Of a stretch of 64,000 nucleotides of DNA, positions 1 to 9,317 are shown piece by piece. A program made the translations under genes and the position numbers. How positions within the stretch are numbered: the stretch's first letter is position 1; each line of letters opens with the position of its first letter. The notes under the pieces were generated by a model that had not been told where the DNA came from, made no database searches, and saw nothing but the letters and a program-made list of their open reading frames with translations. The DNA is taken from NCBI RefSeq assembly GCF_963677005.1, contig NZ_OY781616.1:1-64000 (forward strand). The letters run 5' to 3'. The stretch comes from Maridesulfovibrio sp. Lineage in GTDB: Bacteria > Desulfobacterota > Desulfovibrionia > Desulfovibrionales > Desulfovibrionaceae.

Positions 1-1
1 A

Positions 2-166
2 ACCGTATCCGCCTTCAGCGGCCTTTGCGCCGGGCTGGTTATGATGGCCGTTGATAGGAATCGTGAATACGGTTCCATGATTCCATTCGGCCCCTTTCTG
101 GCCCTAGGATCAATGGTGACCACGCTTTACGCCGACCAATTCTGGCGCTGGTATACGGTGCTGTAG
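2..166 (+). CDS. Prepilin peptidase (type IV leader peptidase), C-terminal fragment
   Basis: Only the last 54 codons lie inside the window; the gene enters from the left edge in frame and stops at TAG 164-166. The tail contains the motif IPFGPFLALG, which is typical of the last third of A24-family prepilin peptidases (PilD/GspO), integral membrane proteases that cut and methylate type IV prepilins and type II secretion pseudopilins. It is followed by a hydrophobic segment and a short end YADQFWRWYTVL. The catalytic aspartates and zinc-binding cysteines would lie upstream and cannot be checked. It converges on the pnp gene. The family call rests on this short motif. Confidence 0.75.
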   Translation, partial: TVSAFSGLCAGLVMMAVDRNREYGSMIPFGPFLALGSMVTTLYADQFWRWYTVL

Positions 167-180
167 AATCTTTTTGGAAT

Positions 181-275
181 GCCTCCGGCGGCTGGGGAAG
201 GGGAAACTTTTGAAAAAGTTTCCCCTTCCCAGACCCCATCCCCTTCAAAACTTTTTAACGGGCTTCGCCGGAGGT
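181..275. repeat. Nested palindromic intergenic element
   Basis: A structured stretch between the prepilin peptidase and pnp. An inner 17-bp perfect inverted repeat (195-211 against 214-230, rich in GGGGAAA/TTTCCCC) sits inside an outer inverted repeat, CCTCCGGCG at 182-190 against CGCCGGAGG at 266-274. The inner hairpin could terminate transcription in either direction, but the outer pair makes it look like a complete dispersed element. Only one copy is in this window. The CCGGAGG-type ends recall the hairpins near 15.73 kb and 59.29 kb. Confidence 0.6.
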
Positions 276-333
276 AATGGAAATTGTCAGGTGATCTGTT
301 TAAGAACTGAATTTTTTAAAATATAGATTTGCC

Positions 334-370
334 AAAAAAATCCCCGGAAACATTGTTTCCGGGGATTTTT
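334..370 (-). terminator. Rho-independent terminator downstream of pnp
   Basis: A 13-bp stem, 339-352 with 355-367 (core TCCCCGGAAAC / GTTTCCGGGGA), has A-rich and T-rich flanks on its two sides, so it can work in both directions. It lies about 40 nt past the pnp stop codon at 409-411. That agrees with the pnp end proposed here; the frame that reads on to about 300 would run straight through the terminator. Confidence 0.85.
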
Positions 371-408
371 GTATCAATGACATTTTGTCAGACGAAGCGC
401 ATAAAGTC

Positions 409-2656
409 CTACCTGCGGCGTCCGCCGTCACGTCCGCCATCGCGGCGCCCGCCGTCGCGACGTCCACCATCGCGGCGTCCGTTGTCACGGCGTCCTCCGG
501 AACGATCTGCGCCCATCTTGAATTTTCAAGGTCAACTTCCTGTCCGGCCTGTTCCATGAGCCATGCCTTGCGGGACAGCCGGATGCGGCCGTTGGGCTGG
601 ACTTCGACAACCTTGACAGTGATTTCCTGGCCGAGCTGTACGACATCGGTTACTTCGGCGATGCGTTCAACATCCAACTGGGAGATATGCAGCAGTCCTT
701 CAAGACCGGGCAGGATTTCGACGATAGCGCCGATTTCAAGGATCTTTTTGACGGTACCTACATAGTTCTTGCCCACTTCAGCCTGCTGGTCGTAGTACTG
801 GACCATTTCCCTGGTTTTGTTGAGGGATTCGAGGGTGGGGGCGAAGATGGAAACCTTTCCGGAATCTTCGATGTCGATATCCGCGTTGGTTTCAGCAGTG
901 ATAGCCTTGATGTTTTTACCGCCGGGTCCGATGAGATCCCTGATTTTTTCAGGGTTGATGTGCAGTACATCCATCTGCGGGGCGTGTACGGAAAGCTCGG
1001 ACCTGGGTGCGGGCATTACTTCCTTCATGTCGTTGAGAATAAGCTGACGGGCTTCCTTGGCCTGAGCCAGTGCCTTGCGCAGAACCTCAGCGGGAATGCC
1101 GCTTATTTTGATATCCATCTGGATGGCGGTGACGCCTTCGGTGGTACCGGCTACTTTGAAGTCCATATCGCCGAGGGCGTCTTCGTCACCGAGAATGTCG
1201 GTAAGTACGAAGTAGTCGTCCCCTTCCTTGCAGAGCCCCATAGCGATTACCTGCCACGGGTGCGCTGATGGGGTACACCTGCGTCCATGAGGGACAGGGT
1301 GGTGCCGCATACGGTAGCCATGGAGGAGGAACCGTTGGAGTCCATTACTTCGGAGACCACGCGCATGGTGAAGGGAAAGTCGTCGGAGGAAGGCAGTACC
1401 GGGCGCAGGGCGCGTTCTGCCAGTGTTCCGTGGCCGATTTCACGGCGCGAAGGTGCACGCAGGAATTTGGCTTCACCCACGCAGTACGGGGGGAAGTTGT
1501 AGTGCAGCATGAACCGTTTGGTATCTTCACCGGTGAGGGTTTCGTAGCGCTGTTCATCGCGGGTTGAACCGAGTGTGCAGATGGCAAGCGCGGAAGTTTC
1601 ACCGCGGCGGAAAAGAGCGGAACCATGGGTCATGGGCAGATTGCTTACTTCCATGGAGAGCTTGCGGACAGTGGTCAGGTCGCGACCGTCAATGCGCACG
1701 CCCTGCTCAACAATGCGTTTGCGGACAATCTTCTTTTCGAGATCGGCCATGACATCACCGACGGCTTTGGCTTTTTCCGGCTCTTCGGGATATTTTTCGG
1801 TAACCATTTCAACAGCCTTGGCCTTTACTTCGGATTTGGCTGCCTTGCGGTCCAGTTTTCCGGGAATGGTCAGGGCCTTGTCCAGTTCAGCTGCGAAATT
1901 TTCCGAGACGAGAGTAATGATTTCCTCGTCTTTTACGGGTTCTACAACTTCCATCTTGGGACGGCCGACCTTGGAGCGCAGTTCATCCTGCAGGTCGAAC
2001 ATGGGTCCGAGCTGTTCGTGTCCCCATTCAAGAGCTTCGGCAATGGTGTTTTCAGCCAGGAATTTGGAGCTTCCCTCAACCATGATCACTGCGTCGCGGG
2101 TAGCGGCGAAGACAAGGTTCAGTTCGCTTTCTTCGGCAATACCCTTGTAAGTGGGGTAGAGCACGAATTCATTGTTGACCATGCCGATACGGGCAGCGGC
2201 CACAGGTCCGTTGAAGGGCATGTCGGAAATGTGCAGGGCTGCGGAAGCTCCGGTCATGGCCAGCACATCAGGATTGGTGTAGGCATCGGCGGAAAGCACG
2301 GTTGCGATGACCTGCACTTCGTTGCAGAAGGACTTGGGGAACATAGGACGGATGGGGCGGTCCATCAGCCTGGAAACCAGAGTTTCCCTGTCCGAAGGAC
2401 GGCCTACTTCACGGCGGAAATATCCTCCGGGAATGCGTCCGGCTGCGTAGGTCTTTTCAAGGTAGTTGCAGGTCAGGGGAAAGAAGTCCCTGGGGCCGTC
2501 GACCGGCATGGATACGGCGGTAACCAGTACCACGGTACCACCGGACTGAATCCAGACCGTACCGTTGGTCTGGTTGGCCATGCGGCCGGTTTCAAGTGTG
2601 ATGTCCAGACTGCCGACCTTGCCGGTGACAGCGGTTTTTTCAAAAGGTATTAACAT
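409..2656 (-). pseudogene. pnp: Polyribonucleotide nucleotidyltransferase (PNPase), frame interrupted by three apparent indels
   Basis: PNPase degrades mRNA 3' to 5' phosphorolytically. From ATG at 2654-2656 (MLIPFEKTAVTG) the first frame gives about 460 residues with both RNase PH-like domains and then breaks in the conserved stretch after SLMDAGVP. Removing one base near 1270-1273 (run of four G on the plus strand) and one near 1247-1248 restores GVPISAPVAGIAMGL. The frame then continues through the KH domain (DLIGPGGKNIK) and the S1 domain. Near 520-528 a third shift, one missing base, is needed to enter the frame that encodes an arginine/glycine-rich tail of GRRDGG-type repeats and stops at TAG 409-411, just before the terminator. 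rpsO lies upstream, the usual rpsO-pnp order. Whether the indels are sequence errors or real decay is open. The gene identity is certain. Confidence 0.9.
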
Positions 2657-2910
2657 TTGGATTCCTCATTTGATGAGTTGCAATGACTGAATCCTGTGCT
2701 GTCCGAATTTTCCAGCCGGCTAAGGGAGGATTCCATTTTACGGGAATGGACCCCTTCCTCAGCCAACTAAAAATCCGTCTGGATAGCACGGATTCCTTTC
2801 CGTGCCGGGCTGAACGGCAGTCCGGCGTACTTTTTTTACATTATTTGATAAAAACTAACTACCATCTAGCTGATGTAAAGCCGGATGGGAACACAAAAGT
2901 GTCTGTTCTA

Positions 2911-2942
2911 TATAAAAAGAAGGGGAGGGCGAACCCTCCCCT
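2911..2942 (-). terminator. Terminator of rpsO
   Basis: A perfect 9-bp stem, AGGGGAGGG at 2921-2929 and CCCTCCCCT at 2934-2942, has a four-base loop and is followed on the minus strand by a T-rich run (2911-2920). It sits just past the rpsO stop, so pnp probably needs its own promoter in the roughly 260 nt between this hairpin and its start. That interval has further short inverted repeats (for example around 2728-2752) but no promoter I would defend. Confidence 0.85.
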
Positions 2943-2950
2943 GAAACTGC

Positions 2951-3220
2951 TTATTTGCGCAGACCAAGTCTTGCGATAAGATCACGATAACGCTGAATGT
3001 CTTTTGCCTTCAGGTATTTCAGGATGTTCCTGCGCTGGCCGACGAGTTTCAGCAGGCCGGTGCGGGAGTGGAAGTCCTTCTTGTGAGTCTTGAAGTGGTC
3101 GGTCAGGTACAGAATTCTTGCAGTAAGAAGAGCGACCTGTACTTCAGGGGAACCGGTGTCACCGGGTTTGGTCTGGTATTCTTCGATTACTTTTGCCTTG
3201 TCTTCAGCAGTCATTACCAC
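2951..3220 (-). CDS. rpsO: Ribosomal protein S15
   Basis: An 89-residue protein of the normal S15 length. It carries the conserved segments [17 protein letters not shown] and [20 protein letters not shown] and ends in IARLGLRK. S15 binds the central domain of 16S rRNA (helices 20-22) early in 30S assembly. It lies 73 nt downstream of truB, the common bacterial truB-rpsO-pnp order. The start codon could be the first ATG or the ATG two codons later (MVMTAEDK); the first is used here. A strong terminator follows. Confidence 0.97.
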   Translation of the reverse strand: MVMTAEDKAKVIEEYQTKPGDTGSPEVQVALLTARILYLTDHFKTHKKDFHSRTGLLKLVGQRRNILKYLKAKDIQRYRDLIARLGLRK

Positions 3221-3293
3221 AGCGCTATCCTCCTTCGCGTCGCAATGCGCGAGTATGTTGTTTGTGCCGGAAGTCTGAGTTTCCCGCGGGGAA

Positions 3294-4229
3294 TCAGCCC
3301 CACAGGCCGCGAAGAATTACCCATAAGAGTTTTCCGTCCACCTGCCTGGTCTCCATGAGAGCCAGTGCTTCGCCGGAGGTTTTAAGGAACATCGCCCTTT
3401 CTCCTTCGAAGATGGACAGGTCCGGAGTGCACACTTCCTCTACCGGTATCCTGGCCCCGTTCATTATGGCTGCGGCCATGGTTTCTGCAACCGTGAACCT
3501 GTGCCAGTGGGGCAGGGCGTCCGCAAGAGGGATTACTCGTGCTTCGAACCCTTCGGGATCGGCAAGCACCTCATCCAGATTGTGCGCATCGCTTAACCTG
3601 TATGGACGGCTTTCTTCGCGCCTAAGTGATTCCATTACCGCGCCGCATCCGAGCCGCGACCCCAAGCTGTGGACCAGGGAGCGTATGTAGGTGCCGGCAG
3701 AGCACCCAACCCGGAAACGGGCCTTCGGCAGATTCACTTCCAGCGGTTCTGCGTCAAAAATTTCAATGCTCTTTATTTTGACGGGGGTTTCCTCGCCTTT
3801 TCGAGCAAGTTCATATAGCGGTTTGCCATTATGCTTTGCAGCCGAATAGGCCGGAACTTCCTGACTAGTCAAGTCATTCCATGCCAAAATTTCATTTTCC
3901 ACCATTTTTTCCGTAATTCCGGAAGTATCGCCGGTGAAAGTAGTGCTGCCTTGAATATCGTATGTATCCGTACTTCTGCCTATAATTAGACTTCCGGTGT
4001 AGACCTTATCATGTCCTGTCAGATAAGGCCCGAGTTTTGTGGCCTGCCCGAGCATGACCAGCAGAACTCCTTCGGCCAGCGGGTCCAGAGTTCCGGCGTG
4101 TCCTATCTTGTACTGCTTGAGCTCGCGTTTGATGGAGTTCAGGCAGTCAGTCGAGGTGGGGCCTGACGGTTTGTTGAGGACAAGGACGCCGTGCTTCTGG
4201 AACGGACTGATTTTAGGCTTTCTTCCCAT
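3294..4229 (-). CDS. truB: tRNA pseudouridine(55) synthase TruB
   Basis: A 311-residue protein that makes pseudouridine 55 in the T-loop of tRNAs. It has the family signature: LNKPSGPTS near residues 18-26 and [12 protein letters not shown] at 43-54, where Asp49 is the catalytic nucleophile. [18 protein letters not shown] further on matches the conserved motif that contacts tRNA. The C-terminal region (after about residue 230) looks like the PUA-like tail found in bacterial TruB. It lies 85 nt downstream of nrnA and 73 nt upstream of rpsO in the same direction. Confidence 0.96.
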   Translation of the reverse strand: MGRKPKISPFQKHGVLVLNKPSGPTSTDCLNSIKRELKQYKIGHAGTLDPLAEGVLLVMLGQATKLGPYLTGHDKVYTGSLIIGRSTDTYDIQGSTTFTGDTSGITEKMVENEILAWNDLTSQEVPAYSAAKHNGKPLYELARKGEETPVKIKSIEIFDAEPLEVNLPKARFRVGCSAGTYIRSLVHSLGSRLGCGAVMESLRREESRPYRLSDAHNLDEVLADPEGFEARVIPLADALPHWHRFTVAETMAAAIMNGARIPVEEVCTPDLSIFEGERAMFLKTSGEALALMETRQVDGKLLWVILRGLWG

Positions 4230-4314
4230 ATTTTATTCTTCGAAGGGCCACGGCCCGTTTTATCCCGGTTTTTTTGCGGCAGTTGCGCGTATTCGGGCGG
4301 TTGGAAATTCTGGC

Positions 4315-5280
4315 TTATTGCATCACCCGGTTGCCGATGGCTGAAATAAGTCTTTCGCGCACAGTATCCGGTGTGTTTTCTATGAGTCCGCCGCTGGCGT
4401 TTTTGTGCCCGCCTCCTCCGAAGAGAGTGGCAATAGCCTGCACATTGTCACCGGACTGGGAACGCAGGCTGAATTTGTAACGCATGGGGCTGTCTTCACG
4501 GATGAGCACGGCTACACGGACCCCGCGTATGCGGAGTATGAAACTTACCAGTCCTTCGCAGTCTGCTCCGGTTGCCCCTGCAGCATCCAGCATTTCCTGA
4601 GGTATGAAAATGAGTGCCGTCTGGTCGTCGTGATACAGTTCAATCTTGCTCAGGGCGATGGTCCAGAGATTGATGCGCTGCATTGTCCACTGGTTGCGGA
4701 TTTTGGGCACGAATTCGCCGAGGTCCAGACCGTAGCGCAGAATATCAGCTATTATTTCCAGAGTTTCCGGCCTGGTGTTGTTGTAGGTAAAAAAACCTGT
4801 ATCCGTTGCAATGGAAAGATATATGGCTTCGCCGAGCCTGCCGGAAAGTGAAATCTTGAGCTCACGGGCAATCAGGGTGATCATCTCACCCACTGCGGGA
4901 CGGTTGGTATCCACCCAGTTTACTGCCGCAAAACCAGAGTTGCCCATGTGGTGGTCTATGTTGATGGATTTTTCCGGGTCAAGGGCGTTCATAAGCACTT
5001 CGCCCATGCGCGGAGCATCTCCGCAGTCAAGAATAATATACCACCCGTCAAATCCTTTGGGGATTTCGGTGAGAATGGGGGCCGGGGTTGCAAGCCACTG
5101 CATGGCTGCAGGCATTCCGCTCTGGTTGTACAACCTGTAGCGTTTTCCGAGCTTTTCTAGAATGAAGCCCAGGGCAACAGTAGACCCGAGCGCATCGCCG
5201 TCCGGATTGAAATGTGCAGCTACCAGGAAATCGTCTTCTTCCCTAATTATCCGGCAGATCTCTTTCAACCTTGCTTCCAT
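4315..5280 (-). CDS. nrnA: DHH-family oligoribonuclease / pAp phosphatase NrnA
   Basis: A 321-residue DHH/DHHA1 protein. The metal-binding motifs are NPDGDALGS (25-33), DCGD (85-88) and the DHH triad in NIDHHMGN (107-114). The C-terminal DHHA1 domain ends with the substrate-binding motif GGGGHKNASGG. The NrnA family degrades 2-5 nt RNA fragments and dephosphorylates 3'-phosphoadenosine 5'-phosphate; the latter matters in organisms that handle sulfate through activated intermediates. It overlaps the 3' end of rbfA by 38 nt (start ATG 5278-5280), so translation is probably coupled. The nuclease/phosphatase split is inferred from the family. Confidence 0.92.
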   Translation of the reverse strand: MEARLKEICRIIREEDDFLVAAHFNPDGDALGSTVALGFILEKLGKRYRLYNQSGMPAAMQWLATPAPILTEIPKGFDGWYIILDCGDAPRMGEVLMNALDPEKSINIDHHMGNSGFAAVNWVDTNRPAVGEMITLIARELKISLSGRLGEAIYLSIATDTGFFTYNNTRPETLEIIADILRYGLDLGEFVPKIRNQWTMQRINLWTIALSKIELYHDDQTALIFIPQEMLDAAGATGADCEGLVSFILRIRGVRVAVLIREDSPMRYKFSLRSQSGDNVQAIATLFGGGGHKNASGGLIENTPDTVRERLISAIGNRVMQ

Positions 5281-5596
5281 AGACCATCTCCTCTAGAAAA
5301 TTGTCGTGAATGAACCTCAGTTCCGGAATCTGGCGCACACGGATACGTTTGCTGAGTTTGCTGCGGATAAAACCCTTGGCTTTTTCAAGGCCGGTGATGG
5401 CAGCTTCGATTTTTTCCTTGTCACCGGACATGGTGAACATGACCTCGGCGATCTTGTTGTCCTTGTTCATCCGGACTCCGCTGATGGTGACCAGTTCAAG
5501 ACGAGGATCGGCGATTTCCTCCACCAGCATGGTGGCTATTTCGCGCATGATCTGATCGCCCATTTTTACCGAGCGGCGGGATGTTGATGTTTTCAT
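5243..5596 (-). CDS. rbfA: 30S ribosome-binding factor RbfA
   Basis: A 117-residue KH-type protein with the expected RbfA pattern: an N-terminal RRSVKMGDQIMREIATML helix, the strand DPRLELVTISGVRMNKDNK, and the segment GFIRSKLSKRIRVRQIPELRF near the end. RbfA helps 16S rRNA 5'-end maturation and late 30S assembly. Gene order infB-(ylxP)-rbfA-nrnA-truB is standard for bacteria. Its end overlaps nrnA. Upstream, 295 nt separate it from ylxP and hold a dispersed repeat. Confidence 0.95.
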   Translation of the reverse strand: MKTSTSRRSVKMGDQIMREIATMLVEEIADPRLELVTISGVRMNKDNKIAEVMFTMSGDKEKIEAAITGLEKAKGFIRSKLSKRIRVRQIPELRFIHDNFLEEMVYGSKVERDLPDN

Positions 5597-5710
5597 TTCT
5601 GTTTACCTGTATTTAATAAAGAAATTTGGCGCTTGGGGCTGTTTGTATAATTAATTGCTGTAGCCTTGACTCTTTTGAAAGCAGGGCGGTAATCCCAAAA
5701 ATTGTAGCCA

Positions 5711-5788
5711 TTAGGGATTCCAAAGGGGATTATTCCCTTTGGCTGCCAGAGGCGAAATCAAATTATCAAAAGTGCTAAGCGCATCAAA
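5711..5788 (+). repeat. Dispersed palindromic repeat, copy 1
   Basis: About 78 bp shared with copies at 28059-28194 and 54907-54982. The parts in order are TTAGGGATTC; a hairpin CCAAAGGGGATTATTCCCTTTGG (one mismatch here against the perfect hairpin of copy 3); GGCGAAATCAAATTAT; and AAAGTGCTAAGCGCATCAAA, a degenerate form of the GCGCGAAGCGC end. It sits between ylxP and rbfA, inside an otherwise compact translation operon. A weakly similar inverted end may exist near 5624-5644. The rest of the 295-nt ylxP-rbfA gap shows no gene. Confidence 0.8.
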
Positions 5789-5891
5789 ATTCAGTCTGAT
5801 GCATATATCCCATGCTGAGCAAAAGAAAAAGGCTCGTTGCAAAAAAATGTCAAGGACCAGTAATTCTATGCAGAAATCTCCCGGACTGAGG

Positions 5892-6179
5892 TCAGGAGCT
5901 GAAAATTTCGGTTTCGCAGTGCACCAGTTCCGCCGGGCTTATGGCCTCTACCATTGCCAGAGTCTTGGACAGTCTGCTTTCCACTTTGCGCGTATCGTTG
6001 GCAACGGTCACGGCTGCGAGCACAAGTTTTTCATGTGAGTCCATGGCCTCCACTTCGGAAACGGCCAGGTTGAACTTGTTGCGCAGTTTCTGCTTCAGGC
6101 TCAGGGATATTTTTCTTTTTCCCTTGAGCGACCTGTTGCCGTGCAGCCTGAATTCCAGTGACAGTACGCCTATGATCAT
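5892..6179 (-). CDS. ylxP: DUF503 / YlxP-like protein
   Basis: A 95-residue protein beginning MIIGVLSLEFRLHGNRSLKGKR, the hallmark N-terminus of the DUF503 (YlxP) family, followed by a ferredoxin-like fold sequence with RNKFNLAVSEVEAMD. YlxP proteins are encoded between infB and rbfA in many bacteria and have been linked to ribosome or 30S-related roles, but the biochemical activity is not settled. Here it is 52 nt downstream of infB, and the short gap is filled by a hairpin. Family assignment is firm; function is not. Confidence 0.9.
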   Translation of the reverse strand: MIIGVLSLEFRLHGNRSLKGKRKISLSLKQKLRNKFNLAVSEVEAMDSHEKLVLAAVTVANDTRKVESRLSKTLAMVEAISPAELVHCETEIFSS

Positions 6180-6194
6180 AATCAGTATTTTGAA

Positions 6195-6219
6195 CAGGGG
6201 CGGAAATTTTCCGCCCCTG
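6195..6219 (-). other. Hairpin between infB and ylxP
   Basis: A 9-bp perfect stem, CAGGGGCGG at 6195-6203 and CCGCCCCTG at 6211-6219, starts 12 nt past the infB stop codon. The minus-strand 3' flank (TTCAAAATACT) has no proper U-run. A partial terminator or an mRNA-stability/processing structure is therefore more likely than a full stop before ylxP. Confidence 0.5.
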
Positions 6220-6230
6220 ATAATTTCATT

Positions 6231-9059
6231 TTATTCGAGAGTTCTTGCGACCTCAATGACTTCGAAAGCTTCGATTACGTCGCCTTCCTTTATGTCATTG
6301 TACTTTTCAAGGCCCACACCGCATTCGTAGCCTTTGGCCACTTCCTTGGCGTCGTCCTTGAAGCGTTTCAGGGAGGTCAGGGTTCCGGTGTAGATAACAA
6401 CACCGTCACGCAGCAGCCTTACCTGAGAGTTTCTGGTCAGCTTGCCGTCCACAACCATACTTCCCGCGATGACCCCGACTTTGGGTACGGAGAATGTCTG
6501 GCGGACTTCCGCCTGGCCGAGGTACTCTTCCTTGATGTCCGGAGAGAGCATTCCGCCCATGGCGTCCTTGATTTCACCCACAAGCTTGTAGATGATGTCG
6601 TAGAAGCGGATTTCCACTTCTTCCCGCTCCGCGACTTCTTTAATCTTCATCGTCGGTCTTACGTTGAAGCCGATGATGATGGCCTGTGATGCGGATGCCA
6701 GCAGAATATCGGATTCTGTGATGGCACCTGCGCCGCCGTGGATGACATCAACCTTGATTTCATCGGTAGCCAGCTTGGCGAGAGCTTCGTTGATGGCTTC
6801 AAGCGAACCCTGTACGTCGGCCTTGAGGACAACGTTGAGGGTCTGTACTTCCTGATCCGGCTTGGATGCGAGGAAGGACTCAAGGGTAACCTTGGACTTG
6901 CCTGCCAGCTCGCGTTCGCGGTGCTTGAGCTTGCGTTCCTGAGCAATGCGGCGGGCGATTTTGTCATCGGCTACGCAGATGAATTCGTCGCCGGCTTCGG
7001 GAATTCCGTCAAAACCCTGGATTTCCACCGGGAATGCCGGACCAGCGCTTTTGATCTTTTTGCCGCGGTCATCGAACATGGCACGGACGCGACCGTGATA
7101 GAGTCCGCAGACAAAAGGATCGCCCTGATTGATGGTGCCTTCCTGAATGAGGACGGTACCGACGGGGCCGCGTCCCTTGTCGAGCTTTGCTTCAACAATG
7201 TTACCGCGTGCGGGCTTGTTCGGGTTGGCCTTGAGTTCAAGGACTTCCGCCTGAAGCTGAACCATTTCAAGCAGGTTATCCAGCCCGGTTTTCTGCTTTG
7301 CGGAAACCGGTACGAACATTGTGTCACCGCCCCAGTCTTCGGGAACCAGACCGTAATCGGCCAGTTCGCGCTGGACTCTTTCGGGATTGGCTCCTTCCTT
7401 GTCCATTTTGTTGACGGCAACTACAATGGGAACCCCGGCAGCCTTTGAGTGGCTGATTGCTTCACGGGTCTGGTCCATTACACCGTCATCGGCGGCGACA
7501 ACAAGGATAACAATGTCTGTTACCTGTGCGCCGCGCATACGCATGGTGGTAAACGCTTCGTGACCGGGAGTATCGAGAAATACGATTTCCCCACGAGAAG
7601 TCGAAACGTGGTATGCGCCGATATGCTGTGTTATACCGCCTGCTTCACCGTCGGTAACCGCACTGTGGCGGATGGCATCAAGCAGTGAAGTCTTACCATG
7701 GTCGACATGACCCATAATGGTAACGATGGGAGGACGCGGAGTCATATCCTTTTCATCATCAACCTCAGTGACCGGGATGAGCAGCTCTTCTTCAGAGTAG
7801 GATACGTTTTCAATTTCATATTCGAATTCAGCTGCCAGCAGCGTAGCGGTATCAAGGTCGAGGGACTGGTTGATGGTTGCCATCACACCCATTCCGAACA
7901 GGGCTTTGATCAGTTCCTGAGATTTGATTCCCATCTGGTGAGCCATATCCGAAAGGCGTATGGCTTCGTTGAACTTGATTTTGCGCTTGGCCGCCTTGAG
8001 CGGTTTCTGCTGTGCAGGCTGCGGCTCGGGGCGTTTGCCCTTTTTGCCTTTTTTCTTGCCGCGGAATTTGCTTTCGAGTTCTTTCTCGTTATCGTTTCCT
8101 CGGAATTCTTTTCCGAACTCGACAACTCTTCTGTCTTTTTTGAATTTTTTCTTTTTGCTCTGATCACTGCCGGGCTGCGGTGCTCCGGGAACCGGTCTTC
8201 CGCTGTCTCCGGTTCTGGGGCCGGCGTTTCTTCCTGCAAAGGGGCGTCCTCCGGACGGGCGGGCGGGGCCGCGTCTATCCGAACCTGCATCTGCATTATT
8301 GTCCGCTGCGCGCCTGTTGGCCGGGCCCTGGGCTGCACGGCGGGCAGCTTCAAGGTTGGGATCAGGCCTTGAAATAATTTTAACTTTAGGGGCTTCCGCC
8401 TCTTTTTTCTTTTTACGTTTTTTCTTCTTGGAATCAGCTTCTACTGACTTTGCTTCTTGAGCAGGCTCGGCAGCTTCGTGCTTCGGACCGGTCTTTTTCT
8501 CATCGCTGATCTTTTCAACCGGTTCTTCTGTCGGGGTAGCAGGGGCTTTTTCTTCGGCGGGCTCAGCAGAAGGGGGTGTTTCCGCTTTGGGCTCAGTTGC
8601 GGGTTCTTCTTTTTCGGGGGCAGCTTCTTCCTTTTGTTTTTCCAGATCCTCGGGCCTGATTATTTTTACAAGAGGCTTTTCGGCCTTGGCAGGCGATTTG
8701 GTGCGGCCCTTTTTTTCCTTTTTGTCTGCTGCAGGAGCATTTTCATTGTCGGAAGCAGGCTTAGAAGGATCCTTGGATTCTTCTTTTTCCTTAGCCGGGG
8801 CTTCTTCCTTCTGTTCAGCTTTTGTTTTTCCGCGTCCGCCTTTGCGGCGACGCACGATTACACCCGGCTGAACTTCACGTCTTTCAACTTTTCCGGATTT
8901 TCCGGACAGTTCAGTCCGAATCTTATCAGCCTGCTCAATGTCGATATCGGCTACAGTGCTTTTGGCCTGTACCCCCATCTCGCGGAGCTTCTGAAGTATG
9001 TCTTTGGTGTTGACCCCGAGTTCGGCGGCCAGTTCCTTTACTTTGATCTTTGATGCCAT
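6231..9059 (-). CDS. infB: Translation initiation factor IF-2
   Basis: A 942-residue GTPase that brings initiator fMet-tRNA to the 30S P site. The N-terminal IF2_N domain (1-50) is followed by a long, low-complexity Lys/Ala/Glu/Pro-rich linker (about 60-350, with lysine runs near 211-219). A second IF2_N-like segment lies at about 355-410. The G domain shows GHVDHGKT (450-457), DTPGH (496-500) and NKMD (550-553). Domains II, III and C2 follow up to the end EVARTLE. The long charged linker accounts for the large size and is common in deltaproteobacteria. The start is 6 nt after the ylxR stop. Confidence 0.97.
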   Translation of the reverse strand: MASKIKVKELAAELGVNTKDILQKLREMGVQAKSTVADIDIEQADKIRTELSGKSGKVERREVQPGVIVRRRKGGRGKTKAEQKEEAPAKEKEESKDPSKPASDNENAPAADKKEKKGRTKSPAKAEKPLVKIIRPEDLEKQKEEAAPEKEEPATEPKAETPPSAEPAEEKAPATPTEEPVEKISDEKKTGPKHEAAEPAQEAKSVEADSKKKKRKKKKEAEAPKVKIISRPDPNLEAARRAAQGPANRRAADNNADAGSDRRGPARPSGGRPFAGRNAGPRTGDSGRPVPGAPQPGSDQSKKKKFKKDRRVVEFGKEFRGNDNEKELESKFRGKKKGKKGKRPEPQPAQQKPLKAAKRKIKFNEAIRLSDMAHQMGIKSQELIKALFGMGVMATINQSLDLDTATLLAAEFEYEIENVSYSEEELLIPVTEVDDEKDMTPRPPIVTIMGHVDHGKTSLLDAIRHSAVTDGEAGGITQHIGAYHVSTSRGEIVFLDTPGHEAFTTMRMRGAQVTDIVILVVAADDGVMDQTREAISHSKAAGVPIVVAVNKMDKEGANPERVQRELADYGLVPEDWGGDTMFVPVSAKQKTGLDNLLEMVQLQAEVLELKANPNKPARGNIVEAKLDKGRGPVGTVLIQEGTINQGDPFVCGLYHGRVRAMFDDRGKKIKSAGPAFPVEIQGFDGIPEAGDEFICVADDKIARRIAQERKLKHRERELAGKSKVTLESFLASKPDQEVQTLNVVLKADVQGSLEAINEALAKLATDEIKVDVIHGGAGAITESDILLASASQAIIIGFNVRPTMKIKEVAEREEVEIRFYDIIYKLVGEIKDAMGGMLSPDIKEEYLGQAEVRQTFSVPKVGVIAGSMVVDGKLTRNSQVRLLRDGVVIYTGTLTSLKRFKDDAKEVAKGYECGVGLEKYNDIKEGDVIEAFEVIEVARTLE

Positions 9060-9065
9060 ATGATG

Positions 9066-9311
9066 CTACCCCCTGAATTTCTTCTTCCGTGGCCGAAAAA
9101 ATTTTAATCTTTCAAGGCACTTTTCATTGCCGCAGACATAGTATCCGCGGCCCTGCATGTCCTTTGCGTCATCCGGAACCAGTTCATCGCCGGAAGCCCC
9201 CTTGCCGGCGACGAACCTGAACAGTTCTTCCTTGGCAAAACGTTGCCTGCAGATCACACACGAGCGGGTAGGCACGTGCTTATCGCTGCTGTCCTTTCCG
9301 GTCAAATGCAA
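9066..9311 (-). CDS. ylxR: YlxR (DUF448) nucleic-acid-binding protein
   Basis: An 81-residue basic protein with the DUF448/YlxR signature PTRSCVICRQRF (about 14-25) and GRGYYVCGNEKCLERL (about 54-69), ending in the very basic RPRKKKFRG. YlxR lies between nusA and infB in a wide range of bacteria. It is thought to bind RNA or nucleoprotein; in some Firmicutes it has been linked to RNase P and to regulation. It is 6 nt after nusA and 6 nt before infB, so it is clearly co-transcribed. The four cysteines could hold a metal; this is an inference. Confidence 0.92.
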   Translation of the reverse strand: MHLTGKDSSDKHVPTRSCVICRQRFAKEELFRFVAGKGASGDELVPDDAKDMQGRGYYVCGNEKCLERLKFFRPRKKKFRG

Positions 9312-9317
9312 CTACCT

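Noticed and set aside
329..559. Plus-strand frame rich in Pro-Ser-Arg repeats
   Set aside because: Antisense reading of the repeated arginine/glycine tail of pnp.
300..1310. Open frame giving a separate 336-residue protein with KH and S1 domains
   Set aside because: It is the second half of pnp read after the indels. Its first about 20 residues and its end past 409, through the terminator, are out-of-frame artefacts.
1625..2653. Long plus-strand frame opposite pnp
   Set aside because: Codon-bias shadow of pnp; no start site and no recognisable domain.
2657..2950. Possible pnp promoter and leader structure
   Set aside because: TTTACA-like and AT-rich segments exist but spacing is poor; several weak hairpins, none convincing.
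8457..9053. Plus-strand frame rich in Phe/Gly/Leu
   Set aside because: Mirror of the Lys/Glu/Pro-rich linker of IF-2.
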